Assembly (NCBI GenBank): GCA_000727475.1
Contig: KL647293.1
Location: 4,279,783 to 4,343,782, forward strand
Length of the DNA stretch: 64,000 bases
Direction: 5' to 3'
From: Sarcocystis neurona
Taxonomy: Eukaryota; Apicomplexa; Conoidasida; Eucoccidiorida; Sarcocystidae
Under the pieces are notes generated by a model. That model was not told the DNA's origin and searched no databases. It was given only the letters and a program-made list of their open reading frames with translations. Positions 54,529-64,000 of this stretch are shown here, piece after piece. A program made the translations under genes and the position numbers. How positions within the stretch are numbered: the first letter of the stretch is position 1; each line of letters begins with the position of its first letter.

Positions 54529-55194
54529 TTGTCCTGCCTATGAAGCAGGCCTTCGCACACCGTAACAACTTGATATAAAGGGGCTGCCCTCTACGAATAA
54601 TTCACTTCGAAAATGATGCTTAGCTTCAGATTCTCGTTCAGAAGGGGCAGACCACACCCAATCCACACTCACATTCGTGGCACTACTTGTGCCTTGACTG
54701 ACAGCACAAAGCTACGTACTTTACAAGACGAGGGAGCAAGGGGAGATTAATACGTACAGTTTGTCAAGTTCACATTCACGTACAGAGTAACGGAAACTTC
54801 ACGTACAGAGTAACGGAAACTGCGCCGAACACGGAGTAGAACAGAACTCTTCTCCCTCGTAGCGAATTCACTACTAAATCCAGCCTTTTGACAAAGCAGT
54901 ACAGCCAAGAATCTCTTCGAGTGAGAGAGTCTTGCTTGGATGCTTTCGCATGCCTTGGTAATGTTGAGTGCTCCCTCGTGCTTCCTCCTGGTTGCCTTGG
55001 ATAACCGGGTATCCTGTAAAGTGGAAGAAAGACAGCAGGATCCCGGCGGGTTGAAACGGTCCCTTCCGAAGGCACACCGGACCAACGGTGGTTTAATTCA
55101 GCTCTCGAGTGTCCCTGGAAGGCAGTGGTATCGTCGCAGCAGAAAAAAAAGAAGACTTGTTAGTTCTAGTATCCTGGCTAAAAATTGTTGAACA
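54529..55194. other. Intergenic stretch with conflicting short frames
   Basis: Plus (54940-55191) and minus (55085-54747) frames both look mildly coding. A direct repeat of TTCACGTACAGAGTAACGGA occurs at about 54774 and 54798. Confidence 0.4.
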
Positions 55195-55707
55195 TCACAC
55201 GTCTCGTGCTTTTGGATAGGACCCACAAGTAGATTCGCCTTTTTGGCTTTTTGAGTAAACAGTCCCTCGCGACACGTCCAGGAGAGCTGCACGAAGTGAG
55301 TGTATGGTGAACAAACTCAATACAAGGAGACGAATTTCGACCACGAAGGACTCGCCTTTGTACCCCGGCGTATCTCTTGGGATCGCGTGATAAGTGTCAA
55401 GCCTAATGCCGTGTGAGAAGCGCTGAACCACATTTCCGCCTGCTACGGGAGGATTTGCAGTACACATTCCTGCTAAGCTGCAATATGCAAAGAAACGTGC
55501 CATCACAGTGAACCACTGCAGTACATATGTATTCACATGGATACGTTCTTCCTTCGAATAGCTATGAGCGCGAGGTCTGCCAACATCCATGGCCCTCTGC
55601 AGAGCATACCTTTTGACGGTTGGTGAATCTGCAGGTAAGCTAATAAGGACTTTCCTCGTTGTCGTGGACTCTAAAATGCTTACCCGACTGAACCCGTGTT
55701 GCAACAC
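55195..55707 (-). CDS. Candidate 170-aa open frame, function not recognised
   Basis: The uninterrupted frame starts MLQHGFSRVSILESTTTRKV and contains SLPADSPTVKRYALQRAMDV, a hydrophobic stretch near YCSLAGMC, and a second near LLVLSLFTIHSL. It is one of the longest single frames in the repeat-poor block after the 811-aa and Gln-rich genes. A GTAAGC lies inside it near the start, so it may be exon plus intron. No family recognised. Confidence 0.3.
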   Translation of the reverse strand: MLQHGFSRVSILESTTTRKVLISLPADSPTVKRYALQRAMDVGRPRAHSYSKEERIHVNTYVLQWFTVMARFFAYCSLAGMCTANPPVAGGNVVQRFSHGIRLDTYHAIPRDTPGYKGESFVVEIRLLVLSLFTIHSLRAALLDVSRGTVYSKSQKGESTCGSYPKARDV

Positions 55708-57813
55708 GGATAAAAAGGTCTACGTACATACAATCGCACACATATATATATATATATATATATACATACATGTATGAAAGGACGATCCCGGCGCAGATAC
55801 GTATATATATATATATATCACGTCAGTTTACTGGAAACGTGTTCGGAATGTACGTCTACGTATGTATGTATGTATGAGAGAAAGAGATCCGAATGTGTAA
55901 CAGTCGAAGTCGGTATTGAAAGTTATCAAAACCACATGTCTCAACTGTCGTGACTCCGTGGGCATTTAACACATGCGTGGACATGTCCTGGGCTACTTGT
56001 GTACGTATGAAAATCTATCCGTGTGTGCGTGTTTACTTGTACATGTACATATATATATATTTATGTGTATACACATATATGAATATGCATCTCCGCACAC
56101 GCATACAAATCTCTGCATGATATACGCCTGCGAATACAATTCTGCGTACTTTACATGCGCATAAGCTTCGTTTCTTTTGAGCCTGCCACAAGTGTGTGTC
56201 TGCCTGCGCGCCTGGGCAGGCCAGTTGAGGCAAACTTGATCAGACAGACTTAGCTGCTTTGTTTTACTCTCAATCTTCTTGTAGACAGCCACTGGCTGAA
56301 GCTATGCTTGATCAGAGATAGGGCGAAGTATTCGAAACAATGAGGCTGGCTACACTGATGTCCATTTCGAGGCGCAGTACACATGTATAAACAAAACTCC
56401 TTAGCATAGCCTTTCTTCTATGGCGCCGCTTTACGAAGGCGGCTGTGGCACCAGAGGAAAACGTTGAAATCGTATTTTCCGTGGCCTAACCTAGAAGTTC
56501 TGTAGGCCGTCCGTGCAACCATGTGACACTCAAAATCCTCAAATAAGTAATGCCAACTTCGGGTTTCTGCACGGAAATGTTGTGTGTTTTTGCAGAGCCT
56601 CCGAGTCTGGTCATTCCGTCATGGCAGCTGTACATTTTCTGTGGCTACCGATGTTGCTCAAGTAGAGATAGACTTTACTATCTCTCAGTCTGCTGTGCAC
56701 GCTGACAAGGGATGAGGGTCTCCCGCAGCTCAGCGGACAGTGTCAGAGAGCAAGGGGAAGAGAAAAGGTACAACCTGGCGGCACACTGGGCATCTGCTCT
56801 GCTCCTTTCGAATTCAGAAAGCTTCACTTTCTGACACTCAGGAGCGAAGCTGGACGGAAGAGTACCGTGATGTCCTTGAAGGTGTTCCATAACCCTGCAC
56901 CCAAGGTGCCTGATCAACTAAGCTGATTCTCGCGGTCTGGTCAAACCAGACCGTTCTGCCTTTCATGCAGGTTCCTCACTAGTTGCAGCCGTTGTGCGCC
57001 GATGAGGCCCTAGTGTTTGTAACATCATCTTCGACGCAGGTGGTGCACGCAGGTCTGTTTTACGAGGAGGATACACCGGTCTTGCCGCACAGAGCACCGT
57101 ATCAAACACTTCTGCAGGCACAGAGAGCGAGTTGCTGCTTCGACACCCACTTGCAGGAGGATTGTTGCTCTGCCAGCAACACCGCCCCGCTGCCGCTAAT
57201 CAAACCTGTCGGCGTCGGTGGCAAGAAGCGTAGCAATTTTCCGTCTGTGTGTTATACCACCCTAAAAGACAGAGTTAGCGTCGGTGGCCAGAAGCTGAAT
57301 AATCTTTCGTTCGCCGGTGCCGCTAGTTGAATCGACTCGCATCGGTAGCCAGTAGCTGAGCAATCTTTCGTCTGTGTGACATACGACCCTAAAAGGCAGT
57401 GTCCGCGCCGGTGGCAAGAAGCTGAGTAATCTTTCGTTTGTGTGTCGTAACACTCTTAACGTACTGTAGTTGCGACCGGAATCGAAGTAGCTAGCCCAAT
57501 TAGTAAAGATAGATGCCCCAGTTTCCGGGAGCCGCATGTGATGCTTTAATGAGGCTATAACACGCGAAATGAATGCAGGTAGACCAGCGTGACCAACAAG
57601 TGCGAAAGAACTAGGAGACTTACGCATTAGTCAGCGTGGGAAACAACCCCGCAAACTCGGCACCAACAGGCGACCTTTGAACACTCAGACGGCGGATAAC
57701 GACAAGACGTCAGCCAGACCAGCATATTTGAGGTTCGTAGGGCCCCAGTAATCGGCACGTCAGTTGCTCGAGGAAGTCTAGCGGGTGCAACTGCGCAGCA
57801 GTGCAGTTGAAAA
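55708..57813. other. Stretch without a supported gene
   Basis: Contains TA microsatellites (55741-55762, 55802-55819, 56050-56062) and the 64-bp tandem repeat at 57209-57460. A plus-strand frame at 56983-57330 (GLFYEEDTPVLPHRAPYQTL) partly overlaps that repeat; no gene model. Confidence 0.5.
57209..57460. repeat. Four tandem copies of a ~64-bp unit
   Basis: Units start GGCGTCGGTGGCAAGAAGC, AGCGTCGGTGGCCAGAAGC, CGCATCGGTAGCCAGTAGC and CGCGCCGGTGGCAAGAAGC, each followed by AATCTTTCGT-like and GT.TGTG segments. Confidence 0.9.
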
Positions 57814-57933
57814 ATGTGGGGTACCACGTTCTCGTCCGCTCTTTCTCTACCTTGCGATCCTCACCCACTTGCACATCTCTTCATCGTGCGGAAGAGACTT
57901 GCATGGAGGGGAAAACGCGGCCGAGCGGGCCTT

Positions 57934-58848
57934 ATGGTCCTGCGCTTGTTACAGCTGCTGCTCGGAATGACATGTCTCGTTGCTGCTGCTGCTAATCCGA
58001 GTGGAGACGCACCAAATGCACTCGGTGCGGCGCTAGGGAGCGAAAGGCGGGAACCTGCCAATACAAATATTCCAGCAGAGCTTTCTCGGGGAGCAGGATC
58101 CCAAAATGATCGCTCTACTGGTGCTCAGTCCCCTCAACAACAACAAAGCACGCAACCTCGGGCACTCGAGGGACACTTCCACGTGTTCGCAACAACCGGA
58201 GAGACAGGCGGACTCCAAGAGCAACGGCAGTCAAAGCAACAGTCACAGCAGCACAAAAGCCGCTCTAACTTTCAGGTGTCCCCCTCAGCAACTGGATCTC
58301 AGCAAATAGCTGCAGAGCAGCGTCATCTACACAACTACCAGCAGCCCACACCAACAGACACATCCCACTCGGTTACGAGCCAACAGCAGCTACTGTCCGA
58401 GGGGCAACAGCAGGGGTCCAAAAAGAAGCAGACGAACTTCCCGCAAACAAGTGGAAAGGAGGAGGGGAAGCATGCGCAGCAGAAAGCAAGCGAAAAGCTG
58501 GAACCGGACCAGCAGCGGCGAACGCTACGACCCCAACAGCAGAAGCAGCAGACGGCTACAAGTCGCTGGGAACCGCACATGACTGACCCTACGCTGGAGA
58601 CAAGTGACTCTTCTCCGCTGCAGCAACACCCGCAGCCACACGAAAGGAGCCAACGCACTTTCGTTTCGGCTTCAGCCATAGCAAGCAGCAAGGAGGGCAG
58701 AAATGGGAAAGACCGCGGGAGGGAAGGGGCAATGGCGGAGCAGGCAAGGCTCAAGAATTCCGCACTTGTTGAGCAACGGGAAGTGCGGCTTCTTAAAGAA
58801 GACAGAGAAGTAGCAATCCTTTGCGCCGCCGCCTCCTGCTCTGCGTAA
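57934..58848 (+). CDS. Secreted Gln/Ser-rich protein, function not recognised
   Basis: The open frame runs from an earlier Met at 57814, but the Met at 57934 opens a good signal peptide (MVLRLLQLLLGMTCLVAAAA) and is the preferred start, giving 304 residues. The mature part is hydrophilic and rich in Gln, Ser and Arg (QSPQQQQSTQP, RQSKQQSQQHKS, RPQQQKQQTATS) with no Cys motif until CAAASCSA at the end. It may be a secretory-pathway (microneme, rhoptry, dense granule or oocyst) protein, by inference from the leader only. No membrane anchor follows. The 3' end could be spliced further. Confidence 0.6.
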   Translation: MVLRLLQLLLGMTCLVAAAANPSGDAPNALGAALGSERREPANTNIPAELSRGAGSQNDRSTGAQSPQQQQSTQPRALEGHFHVFATTGETGGLQEQRQSKQQSQQHKSRSNFQVSPSATGSQQIAAEQRHLHNYQQPTPTDTSHSVTSQQQLLSEGQQQGSKKKQTNFPQTSGKEEGKHAQQKASEKLEPDQQRRTLRPQQQKQQTATSRWEPHMTDPTLETSDSSPLQQHPQPHERSQRTFVSASAIASSKEGRNGKDRGREGAMAEQARLKNSALVEQREVRLLKEDREVAILCAAASCSA

Positions 58849-60388
58849 GCAGTCAACACTCAAACAAATCAAGAGTAGGGGAAGGTCCAGATTGAATACG
58901 GCGTATCATCCCATGTGTACCGAATGGATATAGGTCTTTCTATGACAAGTGTTCCTCCTATAGTTCTCTTTTAGGTTGTATCTGTCTATTCACAACATGG
59001 GCTATTTCGCTGAGCACGCAGACGGATACAGCGTTGAACCGCCACCACCGCTCAGCAAGACAAGTCTATTCAGTCGCCTGAGGTGCTCATTTTTGTCCTC
59101 TCGTAGGTGTGCAGATATTACAGCGTCTCTACGCTGATGACTATCCGTAATGTATACGTCAACAAATCCTCGCGTCTCCATGCAGATACATGAAATTGCA
59201 TGTATGTGAATAGTTGTGAAATGTTCAACTACGAGGAAGCCGCTGGACTCGTCAGCCAAAATGTTTAACCTTGTGATTACTTTATTCTGTAGCACGAATT
59301 ATTCGAAGTCAGACTAAGCCGTAACAGGGGGTTGGCATAAGCGTGTAACCATACGTAGATTAACACGCTTGTACACACGTGTATACGTTGCTATGTCTAT
59401 CTACGTATAGAGAAGACCATACGATGTAAACGGGGACCTAATAAGAATTCTGAGCCTTTCATACAGAGTTTTAAAGATTGGCAGCGATTTTGTCTCCGGA
59501 GAGCTGCCCGCTGCTATCTCGCACAAACATAGGTAAACACGTATACGCTATTATGGGTGTATACATTTGTATAACCTAACGACTCTTTGCATTAGGAGTA
59601 ATGTAGCATTTGCGTAGGGACGTGGATATACACACGCCACAGTTCTGAGACTGCAGCGTCAGACAACGTGTACAAACCCCTTCTGCGTATTTATTTCTAT
59701 GTGTCTACTTTTCTGCAACATACTCGTTCAGCTATTTGAAGCTAGTGTCTAAGTATGTCTGTAGCCTAACAGGCGTCAACTTTCTCCATATGCTGAAACG
59801 GTAACAGCTAACCATTGCATGGATATACCTTTTCATAAAGGAAGGAAGCGTACGCGACACATAGGTACCCATAGCCAGATGTACGATTGGCAATGTAGCC
59901 AGCAGGGTCCTACCTATCACCCCAAACAATCGCCGCATTCGACGAAAACGAACCACGCTGTCCTAGCAGCTCCATGAAGAATAAGACATCTTTACATGTC
60001 CACAAAATATTTAATCGTAGCAAGGCGGTATGGACACATGACACGTGTCTTGAAAATTCGCACAGAGGAAGTCTTTCACCGTTGTGTTGCATCATCAACC
60101 GTGATTGGGCTTTGTCTCCCGTTCCAGTGGTACGCAGGGGCGCGCTTTCCAAAGAATAGTTTTGCATAATTGGGAGTTATGTATCTTTGCCCAGCTGCTC
60201 GGGGGGAGCAGAGTTTTCTCCCGTTCATGTTTCCTTTTGGTAGTTGTGCCCAGGAGACGGCTTCTTTATTTGAGGCTATCCTGCTCGCCACATGTACTTG
60301 TCGCTGCTGCCTCTATCTTGGGCCTTAGCCCTGCAGTAGTGCTGCTTTTATCTCTGTGTGGTACTTCTGTCCGGCTCCGACACTCAAA
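58849..60388. other. Stretch without a supported gene
   Basis: No convincing coding frame. It separates the Gln-rich secreted gene from the plus-strand gene that starts near 60.4 kb. Confidence 0.5.
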
Positions 60389-60676
60389 ATGCAGCGTGAA
60401 CCTTTCAGTGTATACACAAAGTTGTCTGCGCCCCGTGTTGCTATTGCAACGTCAGAACGCTGGACCTATACAACCGTTCTGCATGAAATTCTTCCCAGCT
60501 ACACAGAAGAATTTCTGGCTGCTGCTGCTGCTACGCTGATGCCATATACGTCGCTCAACTCTGGACTCGCTATTCTACCTTTTTTCGTTGGTGCAGCACA
60601 TTCACGTGTTTGCCACACGCAAGAGACTTTTTTGTGCAGGCGTGGTGACGGAACACCATTGAGATCCTTCGCATGA
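60389..60676 (+). CDS. Possible first exon of the plus-strand gene at 61-63.6 kb
   Basis: From ATG (context CTCAAA) the frame reads MQREPFSVYTKLSAPRVAIA, then WTYTTVLHEILPSYTEEFLA and a mildly hydrophobic stretch, with a stop at 60676. A GTGACG donor near 60648 would end it earlier. Composition looks coding; linkage to the next exon is not shown. Confidence 0.35.
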   Translation: MQREPFSVYTKLSAPRVAIATSERWTYTTVLHEILPSYTEEFLAAAAATLMPYTSLNSGLAILPFFVGAAHSRVCHTQETFLCRRGDGTPLRSFA

Positions 60677-60931
60677 AAGTTCACGATAATCTCTCCCATA
60701 ATCACACGACACTGCAGCACTAAGACGTAAAATGTATCAGTGTACTCAGCGCGACTTAGCTCTGTTCGTCGTATCTCTGTGTTCCATGCTGCTAGTGTAG
60801 TCGCTGTCTAGGTGGCCGTTCCGTGGTCGCTTTGCTATTATACTGCGAAGGCCGGTGCTCAGTTCGGCCCCCTCCTGCTCCTCTGTTGCGACCGCCTCTG
60901 TTTGCTGCTCGGCGCTCAGCTTGTTTTGCAG

Positions 60932-61030
60932 ATCTTATTAGTTGTTAAGTGGAGAGGCGTGAAAAGTGTTCCTGTGGCACAGCTACTGCATCGCTTGAAG
61001 ACACGGACAGAGCAATATTTACAAATATAC
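60932..61030 (+). CDS. Probable internal exon upstream of the 61278 gene
   Basis: After a good TTGTTTTGCAG acceptor the frame gives 33 codons, ILLVVKWRGVKSVPVAQLLH then RLKTRTEQYLQIY, ending at a weak GTGTGA donor. The other two frames are closed. It is likely part of the same plus-strand gene, but a phase-consistent link to 61278 needs at least one more exon between them. I could not settle which. Confidence 0.4.
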
Positions 61031-61277
61031 GTGTGAATCCCTCTACAACCGCGTAGTACGGCAGTCACATCTTGACTTCATGCTCCGCCGGCTCCTGCTG
61101 CTCTGGCTGGCGTATTGGAAAAGTGCAAGAGGGGAACGCCTTTTGCGTAAAAACTGCTTCTACTCCCTCACAGTGAACTGTGTGTAGGCGGCAGTGGGAA
61201 GAGGCTTTGACTTTTGCATTGTCCGGAAGGTTGTGCACCGCAAAGAAACTTCCCTTTTGTTTCTCTGCTTTCTTTAG

Positions 61278-63564
61278 CCATTCGGAAGAAGGAAGATTTG
61301 GACGAACAGCAGCACACAGACAAAGTCAAAGGACTGAGGCAATTACTCTCCTTGGCTGGCTTGATGACTGAAATGCGCGCGGGTTGCTCTTCCTTTTGAA
61401 ACCGACGTGTCCTTGGCAAAAACAGGTGTTTGTTGTGTGACGTAGAGCGAACGTTTCTTGCGTTTTGTTTCAGTTTGCTGCTGCATGAAGGAAAAACCCG
61501 TCAGCTTTTCTTTGACAGATGCACTATGGTGGATACGCCCAGCTTCGTCTACACTCAACCTGAACCTTGCACCAAAGTGAAACAACTCCGTCCTTTCTTC
61601 TTCACCCGTTGTATACAACGAAAAACTTTCCTTTTAGTGATACTCGCTATATCTGTTCTTGCGGAGAAGACAATTTAGCTGTGCGTATTCGCTCCTCCGT
61701 CCTGTCCACGTGTGCTCTGTTTTCTCATTTTCGATCTCTGATCTTTTCCCTCGTCTGCTTTCCGCTCCTTTTCTCTGCTGCTTCCCCCACACAGCTTTCC
61801 CTCTCGCGTCTTCCTCCTTTTCTTCCTCCTCTTGTCTTCCTGTTCTTGTTATTCTGCGTCTTCTCCATTTCGTATTCTTTGCCGCCTCCATTCCACCCGG
61901 AGAGTTCTCTCTCCGCTCCCAACCTCTCTCTTTCGTTCTCACCTTTTCGCTGTCTTCCTCTTTCCCTTTTTTCCTTTCGCCTTCTCTGACTTTCACTCCT
62001 CTCTACTTCGCTATTCTTGTCAGTTTATGTATCGTTCACAAATCCAGGGGGCTGGCAGTTCGCAACAGTTGCGTTTTCCTGATCTACAGTTGTACTTCAC
62101 ATCGTTCCACATGTGTCTTCAGCTCTCCCTCTTTCTCTTAAGGCTTCCTCGATGTTTTTTTTGCCGGATCTGTGTATCTGCTGTAGCCCTTGCACTCTCG
62201 TTTTGTCGCTTTGACGCCCGTCCTGCAAGCAAATTCACCTGCTTCTCCTTTTGGACACCCTTTTGCATTTGCATCAGGGAGGAAGTTGAAGAAGCCGTCA
62301 AAGAAATAATGCGCCGGGCCATTTCGATGCGACTGCCACCATCCAAGAATCCTGAAACAGCAACAGGTACAGCAGCAGATGCATGCAGCAGCTCCTACCT
62401 TGAGCTTTTTTCTACCCTGTTTCGAAGACATGTGTGTGCTGCGCGTCCCTCCTAAACCCCACTATTTCGCTTAAATTTCTTCCAGAGTTGTTTCTAGAAA
62501 GAACTGTTCTCTCAGTAAAGAGACACGTGCTTGTGCTGTGCACAAGGGGGGCAGATGTTATCGTTTCTTGAAGCTACAGTTATCCATGGAATGTTCACAC
62601 AAGACAGATACTTGATAAATGACAAAAGAAGAGATACACGCGTCCGGGTTTCTCTGTAGAAAGATTCTTCTTTATAAACGCCTTCACACATGTATGTACA
62701 CATGCAGGGGGGGCTGGTGAAGAACAAAGGTTCACTCTGTTGCACAGTGCGGCCATGCGCCTGCGTACGGAAATAAAGAGGAGAAATGTTCCACAACACT
62801 TTTCAGTAGGCCCAGTGTATCTTGAATGAATGCTGCCGCTCTCCGTCTTCACACACGCGAATATCGTTTCTACCCGACAGAACTCTGCCACAACTGTTTA
62901 CGCCTCTTCACAAATATCCTTCTGTTGACGGAAAGGGCAGAACGATGCTCTTACACGTGAATACGGAATTTTCTTCCGTTCGGAAACTTCAGAATTCCTT
63001 TTTGTCAAGTAGTACAGCTCTTGACTGTGCAACGCACCAACAGCAGTTAAAGAATCTTCGTCCGTACACCGCTCTTTCTCTCCACAGGCAGAAGACAGGG
63101 TGTCCACCTAGTCCCCCGGCAACAACAAAAGGTCTGAAGTGCTGCTGCCGTTCAGGTATATGCGTAGGTGAGTGTTCCCTGTGAAGAAAGCATTACTGAT
63201 ACGTCACTTAAGTACGCGTGGGGTTACCAGGGGAGACAGCAGCAAGGGGCACGCTTCTTCTTCAGTTGATACGCTGTCAAATTCGGCTCCTCAGCACTTC
63301 CCCTTTGACGTCTTCGCTCCCGCACTGTCTTTTCAACATTTCGTTCTCGACTTCTTCCCTTACCCACACCCTACTCAGGTATTTTGTGCGACAGCCTCAA
63401 ATTTCGACCTATTCTCACCAGGGCACACAGCAAAGTGTGTGCCCTTCACGCCGACCTGGCAACTGTCCTTCACTGCGACTCCTGTACCGTACTTTAGCCT
63501 GTTTGAACGGAGAGACTCAGGGCAGCAGTCTGCATTGTTGCTGTTGGCAAATGTTTCCGTTTAA
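61278..63564 (+). CDS. Multi-exon gene, 3' part, function not recognised
   Basis: Exons 61278-61382, 61474-61576, 62278-62366, 63018-63167 and 63236-63564 join with matching phases (257 codons plus stop). They read IRKKEDLDEQQHTDKVKGLR, then SLTDALWWIRPASSTLNLNL, EEVEEAVKEIMRRAISMRLP, a Cys-containing KGLKCCCRSGICV, and a final long exon with APQHFPFDVFAPALSFQHFV and FDLFSPGHTAKCVPFTPTWQ before TAA. Splice sites include TTTCTTTAG, TTTGTTTCAG and GTGAGT. The 3' splice site of the last exon has alternatives (63231 or later). The first exon starts in mid-codon, so 5' exons exist. The 63.6-64 kb stretch shows further exon-like pieces on the same strand and the gene may run on past the window. Confidence 0.55.
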
Positions 63565-64000
63565 CAATAGTCCCTTCTGCAGCACCTTTGCTGCCACTGC
63601 TGTGCTATGCAAGCTCGCTCTGAACGCTGCATCCGCATCTGCTTGTGTTTCGTGCAATTCTGAAGGGGGCGCTGCTGAATAGGAGCTTTTGTTAATTGTG
63701 GGAGGAGGGGTGGTTGTGAAGTGCGAAACTACAATCTTCCGTTTATCTCTTTGGCAGAGTGCAAGCTGCTACCTTCTGGGGGCGGCGACTGGGCTGTTGT
63801 AGGAGGCAGACTGTTGTGTGCGCATCTGCAGTGACTCCCCAGGTGACAACACTCTCACGAGAATTACATGTGAGGCTCTCGCTCTCCCTACGAAGAACAA
63901 AAGCTTTTTCGCCTGTCCTCGACATGCTCTGCCGCCATCGTGTCTGCCTTTTTCTGTTGTTGAAGGAGGCACAAGTTTCTGGAGGAAACGGTGGACCGCA
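63565..64000 (+). other. Exon-like pieces at the window edge
   Basis: A TCTCTTTGGCAG acceptor at about 63757 is followed by CKLLPSGGGDWAVVGGRL. A GACTCCCCAG acceptor precedes VTTLSRELH and a GTGAGG donor, and the last bases after TGTTGTTGAAG may read RHKFLEETVDR. These may be further exons of the upstream gene or of a next gene cut by the window end. Confidence 0.3.

Noticed and set aside
1..64000. Search for CRISPR, tRNA, rRNA and transposase genes
   Set aside because: The regular repeats are simple-sequence arrays without spacers. I saw no tRNA cloverleaf, rRNA core sequence or transposase/reverse-transcriptase motif by eye; a tRNAscan and HMM search would be needed to exclude small ones.

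Overview
Organism. The sequence is nuclear DNA of a coccidian apicomplexan, most probably an Eimeria species. Two things point there: very dense CAG/CTG trinucleotide repeats that reach into coding sequence as Ala/Gln/Ser runs, and an abrupt change from a repeat-rich block (about 1-26.6 kb) to a repeat-poor block (about 27-64 kb). This matches the R/P segment layout described for Eimeria tenella chromosome 1. Genes are split by introns with GT..AG ends. I saw no bacterial operons, rRNA, tRNA or CRISPR array.

Repeat-rich block. The raw open frames here look like noise. Reading the minus strand for conserved pieces with compatible splice sites gives one gene of about 22 kb (26155 down to 4245). 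It has 13 proposed exons, all 12 junctions keep frame, and the product is 1,791 codons. The product has a low-complexity N-terminus, a cysteine-rich ectodomain (GCC2/GCC3, ephrin-receptor-like) and about seven membrane segments, with a 526-residue Ala/Gln/Ser-rich loop between the second and third. Introns hold (TA)n/(CATA)n microsatellites and CAG/CTG arrays. Several arrays end exactly at a 3' splice site. The first 4.2 kb is repeats without a gene I can support.

Repeat-poor block. The best-supported gene is a four-exon DJ-1/YajL-like gene on the minus strand (35021-32148; 185 aa, or about 241 aa with an in-frame N-terminal extension). Others, left to right: an 811-residue single-exon membrane protein (39808-42243); two exons that together form a CSL/DPH-type zinc ribbon (42392-43304); a 72-residue Cys/His-rich tail-anchored protein (47317-47535); a multi-exon coiled-coil protein on the plus strand (core 49654-52453) whose possible 5' exons conflict with a minus-strand candidate (49242-48398); a secreted Gln-rich protein (57934-58848); and a multi-exon plus-strand gene (61278-63564, perhaps starting near 60389). 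Several local tandem duplications (51-154 bp period) lie between genes or in introns.

Limits. All exon models come from frame, splice-site consensus and family resemblance read by eye. The gaps between genes hold many chance open frames on both strands; I left these out or marked them as weak.
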